DNA of 64,000 nucleotides from Aristolochia californica (lineage: Eukaryota > Streptophyta > Magnoliopsida > Piperales > Aristolochiaceae): contig JARWKL010000009.1 of assembly GCA_029961685.1 (NCBI GenBank), positions 24,547,237-24,611,236 of the forward strand. The letters are read 5' to 3'. Positions 56,381-64,000 of this stretch are shown here, in pieces. The position numbers were made by a program, and so were the translations under genes. Under the pieces are notes generated by a model. It was not told the origin of the DNA. It did not search any database and saw nothing but the letters and a program-made list of their open reading frames with translations. Within the stretch, counting starts at the first letter, position 1; every line of letters begins with the position of its first letter.

Positions 56381-56948
56381 CTGAATTTAGGACCCCATGA
56401 ATAATAACTCGAGCAGGGGAGAAAGAAGAAAAAAAGAGAAGAGGGAAAAAGAGCTCTCGTGTAGAAAGAGGAGAATAAGAAAACTAAAGAGAAGAGAAGA
56501 GAAGAGAAGTTTACACGTGAATGAGAAAATAGGAAAGAACTCCTTGCTTTTTTATTGATTTACTGTGAATACAAGCTCCTCAATTTATAGAGGAGGAGTG
56601 ATATAATTTATGTACACTTTCCAACTATAGTTTAACTCAATTTAGAATTTACTCAAATTCTAACTTACCCAAAACCTGACTTTCCCAAATCTTTCTTCAC
56701 GAGCTGGCTAGGTGAGGATGTCAGCTCATGCTATATTCTTGTGGGTCCCATTAGATCTTCCAACTCATGTGACAAAGATGCCAGTTCGTGGTATCTTTAT
56801 GGGTCCCACCAATTATTCAATTCTGCCAACTTATTCTAGCTCATCATCAAATTCATGCCAGCTTGTGTGCTGACTCATCTTGGCTTCTCACGTCCTCATG
56901 GTGAGTCCCACCAGCTCATGCAACCAAGGTGGGTCCCACATTGTAACA
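56381..56948 (-). repeat. 3' LTR of RE-like Copia element (minus)
   Basis: The right edge ATTGTAACA (56940-56948) is fixed by the polypurine tract CTTGAGGGGGAG on the minus strand. The left edge near 56381 is estimated. Purine-rich blocks and a CAATTTATAGAGG TATA-like phrase (minus strand, near 56580-56592) are present. Confidence 0.6.
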
Positions 56949-58075
56949 CTCCCCCTCAAGCTGGGGGTGAGAAAACATCGTAAATGCCCACCTTGCTGCA
57001 GATGGTGGACAAAATTTTCTAAGTGACCGGTTTGGTGAGAATGTTTGCAACTTGGCTCTGTGTAGATATATACTTGAGAGATAATATGTCGGTTGGAACT
57101 TTTCTCGTATGAAGTGGCAGTCTACTTCAATATGTTTTGTCCTCTCGAGAAAGACTGGATTGGATATGATATGTATGACTGCTTGATTATCACAATATAG
57201 GTCCATAGGAACTTTGTTGTAGAATCTCAGTTCAGTTAGAAGAGATCTGATCCGTAGAAGTTCATTGACCATGTGTGCCATGACACTGTATTCTGCTTTT
57301 GCACTGGACCGTGTAACTACATTCTGTTTCTTGCTTCTCCAAGTAACCAAGTTCCCTCCAACCATCGTACAATATCCTGAAGTAGATTTTCTGTCATCTG
57401 AGGTTTCCGCCCAGTCAGCATATGAGAATCCTTCGATGTTGAAGTGACCATGATTTTTATAGAGGAGCCCTCTTCCTGGTGCTTCTTTTAGATATCGCAA
57501 TATCCTTTTTAGTGCTTGCCAATGACTGAGTTATGGGGTGTGCATATATTTACTTACCACACTGACTGCATATGAAATATTTGGCCTCGTTACGCAGAGG
57601 TAAATAAGTTTTTTCACTAATCTTTGATATTTTTCAACATCTACCTCTTCTCCAGTACTGGCACATAATTTTGTATTTGAGTCCACAGGAGTTTCTGCTA
57701 GTTTGCATCCCATCATTCTGGTCTCCTCCAATAGGTCAAAGACATACTTCCCTTGAGACAATATAATTCCATGTTTGGATTATAGTACTTCAATGCCCAG
57801 AAAATATTTGAGCAGTCTAAGATCCTTTGTCTTGAATTCAGTACATATCCTTTCTTTTGTTTTCTGGTTGCCCTCAAGATCACTACCGATTATAATGATA
57901 TCATCAAAACATACTGCCAAAATTACCTTGCCCTTCGGTGTGTCTTTAATAAATACAAAGTGATCTCCAGAGCATCTGTGAAATCCGGCGCCTATGAGTG
58001 CTTGGCTAAAATTTTTCAAACCATGCTGTGATACCATTTTTATGGACAAACCCTACAACTTGTTCAATTATTGAG
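56949..58075 (-). pseudogene. truncated RE-like Copia reverse transcriptase/RNase H
   Basis: RNase H is fairly well kept in a 194-codon frame (56916-57500): YADWAETSDDRKSTSGYC, GGNLVTWRSKKQNVV, YCDNQAVIHI and KHIEVDCHFIREKF, then a frameshift. The reverse transcriptase end follows at 57531-57761 (YVFDLLEETRMMGCKLAETP) and 57780-58049 (VCFDDIIIIGSD, where the catalytic motif is C-F-D-D in place of Y-V-D-D; FLGIEVL). The element is cut at about 58075. The sequence is close to the Copia at 35116-37612. Confidence 0.8.
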
Positions 58076-58850
58076 AAACCGTTATGTGGCGTTGTTAAAC
58101 CTGTGGCAACGACCCTTTTGGGTAGTGAGTCTCTTCGGACTAGTAGCCCTGGAGCCTCGGTATTCCAACCGATATAACAAGAGTCTCAATTTATCAGTGC
58201 TAAAAATATTAGATAATAGTATAGGCCCAACATGACTTCTACTGCTACTCAGTACTAATCGGGGTTTGACACTATTCCTACTGGCTTAACACCACGTGGA
58301 CTAAATCGACATACAACCTCGCGATTTTCAGAGGTCCCAAATCCATACATGTCAACCGATGCTCCATGGCTGCTTCAGCAGGGTAGAGCACAACTCCGTT
58401 TCGTTTTCTACCTCGGAGCATAGCCGAATAACTCTAAGTACTTGGCTTGGTTCCTATTAGGCACTATTTCGATATTATTACTATTACACGTGAACAGTAA
58501 ATATGAACAGTAAACATGAACAATAATATGTGAACAATAAAAATGAATAGTACAAATGAACAGTAAAAACAGTTACCATGGAGATTCATATATATATGCA
58601 GAAAATGAATAGTAAAAACAATCACTATGAATTTAAATATTACACTCATGCGAAAAATTAAAATATTATTTCAAAATATAAATATATACTACATAACTCC
58701 CAAAATTACTGATCGTGCTACCAGTTGGCTCACTCTTTACAACTCAGCCATTATGGTTGTTTTACGTATACCGTGCTTTAAAAACATTGCCGGAGGATAC
58801 TCGTCGGAAATCCCCTTCTTTCTTAAACCGCCTTCTTCTTCTTAGAAAAC
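58076..58850. other. unassigned, with short tandem repeats
   Basis: 58076-58470 is GC-balanced and unrecognised. From 58485 to 58625 about eight copies of a (G/A)TGAA(C/T)AGTA(A/C)A-like unit recur every 15-20 bases. The rest could be leader sequence of the pararetrovirus to the right, but no diagnostic motif was found. Confidence 0.4.
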
Positions 58851-58879
58851 TCAGAGTGAATTTTTGAATGACTTGAACT

Positions 58880-59110
58880 CTATCGGAGCTTCGAATTTAT
58901 AGCTTAGGTTTTTTTTTCTTCTCTTTTTATCCTTAATCGAAGGGTCTGTGCTATAAGACAAAGGGTATCTTTTGTCTTTTTATTTTTTCATATCTACCCT
59001 TGCATTATTTACCTTTCAGTGCCGAAAGCAGGGGTAGCAGTGTCTTTTCTTCTTCTGACATTATCTTGTTGACGTAAAGGAGTCTTTTATCTCTGTCATT
59101 TTGCTTACTC
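58880..59110 (-). promoter_or_regulatory. possible pregenomic-RNA promoter of the caulimovirid
   Basis: On the minus strand, after the transactivator region, a TTACGTCA site (about 59070-59078, resembling the core of as-1 elements) is followed about 170 bases later by GCTATAAATTCG (about 58896-58907), a TATA-like box. Position after the transactivator frame matches that of the large-RNA promoter in caulimovirids. Activity is not known. Confidence 0.45.
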
Positions 59111-59439
59111 AGATTTTTGTCTTTTGCCTATGTGGTTGCTAACGTGTCTTCTGCCTTCATGGCTGCTGACCTTCCTTCATTCTGACATGTTGTCTTCTGA
59201 TGGTTTCTTGGTGCATAGTTGGCATTTATGCAATTTGTTGAAAGTAAGCTAGGCCATGCCGCAACAACTTTTTTTTGTATTTTTACTTGCTGGGATTTTC
59301 CCATTAAGTATTGTTTCAAGTGTTTCTTCCAATGATTTTGTATATTGGTTGGAGACTCTTTAAAGCTTTTTGATATAGTAGTCAGTGGAACTGATATTTT
59401 GTATACATAGATCTTCCTTTTTTGAACCAGTAGTTGAAG

Positions 59440-60550
59440 GTACTAGAAAATATTTTTAATCCCCATGGTCCTTCTATTCTTCCAAACCTCTTCGGGACAT
59501 GGTCGTGATTTTTGTTTCAGCTTGGGATCAAAATCTGGAAGCTTTCCTTCTTTGTCAAGGATTTCAATAGTTATCACTGAAAGACTTCGTATAACTTTGT
59601 TGTTTTCAAATATTTCTGCTATGGAAGAAAAGAATTTCAACCTTATAGCTTTAGCCTTGGTAGCAGAGTATAAACTTTTGAAAGCCTTGGTTTTTTCTTT
59701 TGGTAATCTTTCGAGTATAGTTAAATTTGTTGCTCGTATAAAGATTTGTCTAATTAGTCTGTATGTGTATAACATATTGGCATATTTGCTATCAATTTTT
59801 GGATGTATCATCAAACGGTTCCATCATTCACTAGAGTCTGTGGTCATAAAGGGAGTATGAATCCCTATGCCAAGGTTTTCATTCCAATTTTGGAACTAAG
59901 TCTTATGGCAAATAAACTCTTTTGTACTATCACTGGGCACCTTTTGAGGGCGTAGTGAAGGTTCTGTAAACATAATGTCTTGGAGTTTTAGAGGTTTGAC
60001 TTTCAAAAGAAAATTGAAATCATTAAACTCTTTTTTATCTCGTTTATCCAGGCTTGTCAACCTAGTGAACTCAGATGGGGTAACTAATCGTGCCTTGAAA
60101 GAAGTATCTTTCTTGGGCATGTCCGTCGCCATGGGTTCTGGAGTCATTTTGGCTTCCTTTCCAACTCGAGACTGGCAGGTTGAAGTCCCTGATTCCCCTT
60201 TCTTCATAGAAGACTGGGTCGTGATTTGCTTTTCATGCCTAGCATGACAAGTAGAAATCTAAAGTCGACCTGTGTTTATCAAAACACTAAAGTCATCCGT
60301 CTGCTTGTTGGCTGACGAATGAAGTCCTGGATGAGTTTGGCACATCATGCCAGTTTGTGAGTTCTTTTAACTCTTCGGCTAATTCCTTAACCTTGAGTTG
60401 TAAGTTTTCTCCACTTAACTTGAAACGGGCACAATTCTCTGATAATTCTCCTTGTTCAGAAAGAACAAAGAGGTTGTCGAAAGAGACTGTAATTTTGAGA
60501 GAAATACTGTGAGGGTGGCGATTGCTGCCGCCAGATCTGTCAATGTGTTG
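59440..60550 (-). pseudogene. putative caulimovirid transactivator/inclusion-body gene
   Basis: Two frames (59896-60207, 103 codons; 59443-59814, 123 codons) lie directly after RNase H. In caulimo- and soymoviruses that place belongs to the transactivator, which allows reinitiation on polycistronic RNA and builds inclusion bodies. The residues are Lys/Ser-rich with no motif I can match firmly, so the call rests on position. A stop and frame change separate the two pieces. A smaller frame at 59128-59319 may be a further piece. Confidence 0.5.
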
Positions 60551-60744
60551 CTGAGGGGATACATTTTACCTGTCTATAACACAAGAAAATTCTCAAGTAA
60601 GAGTATCAGGTAAATAATTTTTCTCCTTCAATGTGTTCAATAGTAAAAGCGAATTGAAAGAACCACTACTGTTAGAGGATTAATCTACCACGACAAAGTG
60701 AATCTTCTAGATTTCTTGTCATAAAACTGAAAAAATTCTTCCAG

Positions 60745-61050
60745 TCAGTTCAAACTAGAAATTCTTTGGGGCCAAGATATATATAAAATTTCCTTATCCC
60801 ATTTTTTTACTGCTAAAATTTCTTTTTCATAAAAATGATAGTTTATTTCAGCTGATGTAAATGTTCCTGAGGTATATTTACATATTCTCTCAGAATCATT
60901 GGTTTTACATTTTAGTACTACTGCCCATGTATGATCTGAGGCATCCGTTTCTAAAATTAGTTTTGCATCTGGATCTGGTAGGGTTAATGCTAGGAGGTGT
61001 TTCATCATTTGTTTGATCTTGATAACCTCTGAACTATCACTGGGAGTCAA
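60745..61050 (-). pseudogene. caulimovirid RNase H fragment
   Basis: A 101-codon frame has the pararetrovirus RNase H signature: an E-T-D-A-S-D acidic site near residue 39, then Y-T-S-G-T-F and the N-Y-H-x3-K-E-I-L-A-V region. RNase H degrades the RNA template during reverse transcription. Its connection to the reverse transcriptase on the right and the transactivator on the left is broken by stops. Confidence 0.8.
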
Positions 61051-61299
61051 TTCCCATTTGGCATCTGTCTTTAACTTCTATTGAAAAGGTTTTCTAATTT
61101 TAGCTAAATTATTTATTAATTGTTTAGCATACATTAGACATCCTAAGAAATGTTGAAGTTGTTTTACATCAATTTCATTTGGAAAAGCTGCTAGTTTTTC
61201 TAGAATATGATTTTGGAGAATGATTTCTCCTTTTGTGATGTTTAGTCCTAAGAAATCTATCTTTAAACAATTCTGATTTCTTTTTGCTAAGTGTTATCC

Positions 61300-62600
61300 C
61301 AACATTTTTAAGGCATTTAATACCTTAAGTAATTGCCCTTTATGTTGATCTTTGTTTTCAAAAAAAAAAAACTAGGAAGTCATCAGCATAAACTAAGAAA
61401 AATTTAAAGAATGGTTTGAGGATATCGTCCATTTTTATTTGAAATATATTGGGTATTTGTTTTAACCCGAAGGGCATAACAAGTCACTCGTAATATCCTG
61501 AGGGACAGCTGAATGCAGCAAGGGGAATAACTCTTTCGGTTAGACGAATCTATCAAAACCCTGATTTGCAACCTGTTAAAGGATAGTCCCACATACATTA
61601 GTGAGTATAAAGATCTTGCATTTATTAGTTGGCAGAAGATGTTTCCTAAGTGGCTAGTCACTTTGGGATAGGGCTTTCGACCCAAATTTAACATGGTATC
61701 AGAGCAAGGTTCTCATATGTGGGCATCCACCCAAATTATCCATGTGCAACCATGTGAGGGCCTCTACCCAAATTATCCACATGTAGTGTTAAACGATAGT
61801 CCCACATACATTAGTGAGTATAAAGATCTTGCATTTATTAGTTGGCAAAAGAGGTTTCCTAAGTGGCTAATCATTTTGGGATAGGGCCTTCGACCCAAAT
61901 TTAACACAATCAAACTTGAAAAACCATTGTTTCCTCTTATTGCGGATATTAACCTTTCTTTGTTAGGAAAATAGTAGCCATCCATTTTTGTGGCTTCATT
62001 AACTTTTTTATAGTTAATGACCATTCTAGCTTTTCCACATTTTATCTCTGCATGATTCCTAACAAGGAAAGCAGGAGATGTATGTGAAGAATAACTTGCA
62101 CAGGTTAATCCTTGGGTTAGCAAGTCATTGATCTGTGTTGAAAATTCTTCAACATCAGAGGGAGTATATACCATAGGTTTTTCTCGAATTTCTTTTTTAG
62201 GATCAAGGAGTTCGAGGTCGGCATATTGTATTTGTTTATTCCACAATTCTAAGGGTTTCACAGAACAAGTGGAATCAAGAAGTTGTTGAACTTCTCATTC
62301 GCAGGATTCTGCAAGGAGGAGAGATTCCAAAGGGGGAACCTCATCACCACGCTTGTTGCATCTTTTGAAGACTTGGTGGAGGACTTCTCTATTGCCAGAA
62401 AAGGCAAATGCTTCAGATGATTTTACGGCGTATACATATACTATAAAATTATCTATTTCACGTCGGGTACGACAACGAAGTTTATAGTAGGCTGGCGTTT
62501 GTTCTACTGGGGAGTGGAATATGAACCATTCATTTCCTAGGACTAAATATGGTCCTAAGTTTATTTTTGGTCCTAAACTAATAAGTTTTGGCATCATAAA
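61300..62600 (-). pseudogene. caulimovirid reverse transcriptase, split by TRIM 2
   Basis: The N-terminal half (61907-62261) shows the pararetrovirus fingers region: TPSDVEEF, HTSPAFLVRNHAE, KARMVINYKK, then the N-G-F-S-S block just before the insertion. The catalytic Y-A-D-D is readable on the minus strand at 61379-61390. Between them TRIM 2 (61574-61906) interrupts the gene, so both adjacent frames end in TRIM sequence. A T-run on the minus strand (61360-61371) after the Y-A-D-D shifts the frame. The upstream frame at 62295-62597 is a linker between protease and reverse transcriptase. Confidence 0.85.
61574..61906 (+). mobile_element. TRIM 2 (miniature LTR retrotransposon, 333 bp)
   Basis: LTRs 61574-61693 and 61787-61906 are 120 bp each, start TGTTAAA, end ATTTAACA and differ at about 6 positions by eye. 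The primer site TGGTATCAGAGC (61694-61705) is exact and adjacent. The 93-bp interior has no clear polypurine tract and contains a GGG(C)-x-CC(T/A)-CCCAAATTATCCA phrase twice. The target duplication is CAACC versus CAATC (61569-61573 and 61907-61911). It is a different family from TRIM 1. It splits the caulimovirid reverse transcriptase and so inserted after viral integration. Confidence 0.93.
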
Positions 62601-62661
62601 CTATTCACCTCAATGTCGAGATGAATGTTCTGGCTTCTACAGGAAGAGAAATATTTTCTCC

Positions 62662-62862
62662 TCAGCCAACTGTTACTTGAAGGGGTACTTCAAGTATTTT
62701 CCATAAATTTGTGGGAAGTAAATTTTGTCTGGCTAGGCAATATGAACTTCCGGTATCTACTAGAGCTTGTATATGGAATTTTATATAACCGGGTAGCTTA
62801 AGCATGACCGTGATATAAGAATTTCCAAAAGCTACATGCTCTACATTTATTCGAATACTCAT
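62662..62862 (-). pseudogene. caulimovirid aspartic protease
   Basis: A 66-codon frame contains the D-T-G-S active site near residues 37-40, preceded by the hydrophobic strand F-H-I-Q-A-L-V. This is the retropepsin that in caulimovirids forms the N-terminus of the polymerase protein. The ATG lies right at the stop of the coat-protein frame (TGAATGAG at about 62862), the close coupling typical of caulimovirus genomes. Confidence 0.75.
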
Positions 62863-62879
62863 TCACATAAAGTGCCTGA

Positions 62880-64000
62880 AGAGTCCGACATGTTTTCTGA
62901 GTTTTCCGAGGTGGAAGACTCAGTTTCAAGATGAAGTTCATACACTTCATCTTTCGACTGGATTTCATCATGATGGATGATTTCCAATCATTTTTCTTCG
63001 GTTAGAATCATGTAGGTATTGTACTGCCATTTTTTCTTATCATTCGGACAATCGCGAGGGAAATGTCCCTCTTTCTAGCATATCCATCATTTACATTTAC
63101 TTGGAGGTTTCCCCTTTGGGCAATATGCACTTGACCCTTTACTAGATGTGGCAAGGTCAGAGATTGTTCTTTTTCTAAGGTATCTCTTTCTTGGAGTATA
63201 CCTGGATTTTGAACTTTGTTGTATCCTAAATTTTTCTTATGAAATTCCTTAGGATATTTTCTTTGCTTATGGAAGTTGGTTTTGCAACCATAAGCCCCTA
63301 CATTTTGGTTCAGGTTAGAACAACATAATGTTTGTTTATATACCTTACTACTTTTCTTTTCTAGTCTTTGGGCTTCACAAAGGTTTGCCAACTTGTCTTG
63401 TACAAACCTGTGTCTTCTTCCTAGAGTATCAAAATTTAGGACATTGTCCATGGTTAAAGTTGGAAACTCTAGGTTATTTTACCAATATTTTGTAATGTAG
63501 TCCTTTTCGGCTAAAGTCGCAAAAGGTTCTGGTAATTTTGAATAAAAGATGGGTAGATAAGGTTTCTGATAATCTTTTTGTAGTTGATAGAAGCAAGTTT
63601 CAAATTTGCAATAATACTTCTCATAAAAATAGATGTTACATATTTGTAACTTGTTTAATTTTTGAAGAATTTCTAAACGTTTTCGTTGTTTAGTACTCTC
63701 ATTGTGAGCTTCTAGGGTTGGATGTATTCCTAGAAATTCTTTTGATATCGTAGCCTCTAATCCCTTTAAGATTGAAGCTATAGATGTGGATGTAGCTATT
63801 TTTTGGTTTTTGGGAAGGTTGTCCTACCGCTGTGCTACGTTACCCTGTAAAGCATGGGTAAAGAAGTTAAATGCAGAATCTTTATCCCAAGATTCATACA
63901 TGTTGGCAGCATTACTCATACTTCTTTCCCATTCTCTACGGACTTTTTCTCCATCCTTGGGGCAATCCAAGTTGAGATAAAATAAAAAACGGTTTATGCT
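62880..64000 (-). pseudogene. caulimovirid coat protein, C-terminal part
   Basis: Minus-strand reading from the window edge gives capsid-type sequence with a zinc knuckle near 63050-63105. All four ligands (C, C, H, C) are recognisable in one frame, but two stop codons fall inside the knuckle, and further stops occur near 63480 and 63830. The tail after it is rich in Glu/Ser, as in caulimovirid coat proteins. The 147-codon frame at 63008-63451 reads part of it and then leaves the coding frame. The N-terminal part is outside the window. Confidence 0.65.

Larger units (their letters stand above)
58851..64000 (-). mobile_element. endogenous caulimovirid (plant pararetrovirus), broken
   Basis: Read on the minus strand, the order is coat-protein C-terminal part with zinc knuckle (64000-62880), aspartic protease (62862-62662), reverse transcriptase (62600-61300, split by TRIM 2), RNase H (61050-60745), putative transactivator (60550-59440) and a promoter-like block (59100-58890). 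This order is that of caulimovirus/soymovirus-type genomes; movement protein and further genes would lie beyond the window. There is no LTR and no integrase, which separates it from the gypsy and Copia elements. Stops, frameshifts and the TRIM insertion show an inactive fossil copy. Genus assignment would need a tree of the reverse transcriptase. Confidence 0.85.

Noticed and set aside
60745..62600. Gypsy-type reverse transcriptase
   Set aside because: Domain order, absence of LTRs and integrase, the coat-protein zinc knuckle and reverse-transcriptase signatures fit a caulimovirid better.

Overview
This is nuclear DNA from a flowering plant, most likely a eudicot. The evidence is a spliced plant-specific DUF1639 gene, a single-exon plant-type EXO70 gene, a DYW-class PPR gene, plant LTR retrotransposon lineages (Athila/Tat and SIRE-like, RE-like and Tork-like Copia) and an integrated plant pararetrovirus. 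The species cannot be named from sequence alone. Three host genes occupy about 5.5 kb of the 64 kb. Most of the rest is nested, mutated retroelements.

Layout. 1-3.9 kb: 5' end of an Athila/Tat-like gypsy element on the minus strand (protease, gag, tRNA-Asp primer site, long LTR). 4.0-8.1 kb: broken SIRE-like LTR pieces carrying GATCAATC motifs, flanked by a 0.75 kb direct repeat. 8.1-11.3 kb: EXO70 gene with promoter and leader. 11.3-14.6 kb: its 3' flank, mostly unassigned. 14.6-17.2 kb: SIRE-like LTR, degenerate primer site and decayed gag. 17.2-20.4 kb: nothing recognisable. 20.4-23.5 kb: a roughly 1 kb imperfect tandem duplication and two small LTRs. 23.46-27.52 kb: a non-autonomous LTR element on the minus strand holding pieces of two host genes, a peroxisomal 3-ketoacyl-CoA thiolase and a P-class PPR gene. 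28.7-29.7 kb: four-exon DUF1639 gene (minus). 31.6-44.0 kb: three decayed Copia elements, two SIRE-like LTRs and a complete 2 kb non-coding LTR element with a perfect 5-bp target duplication. 44.9-47.3 kb: intronless DYW PPR gene (minus). 48.2-51.05 kb: head-to-tail array of a small non-coding LTR element containing a 54-bp minisatellite. 51.05-55.48 kb: deleted gypsy element whose 5' LTR contains a 316-bp TRIM. 56.4-58.1 kb: truncated Copia. 58.85-64.0 kb: endogenous caulimovirid on the minus strand (coat-protein zinc knuckle, protease, reverse transcriptase, RNase H, putative transactivator, promoter-like block), with a second, 333-bp TRIM inserted in its reverse transcriptase.

The three host genes are unrelated in function (exocytosis, unknown, organellar RNA editing) and do not form a pathway. 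The strongest leads are the gene-capturing LTR element, the TRIM inside the integrated pararetrovirus, and the tandem non-autonomous LTR array with its reading-frame-preserving minisatellite. All protein family and lineage assignments come from reading motifs and remembered families; no database search was run.
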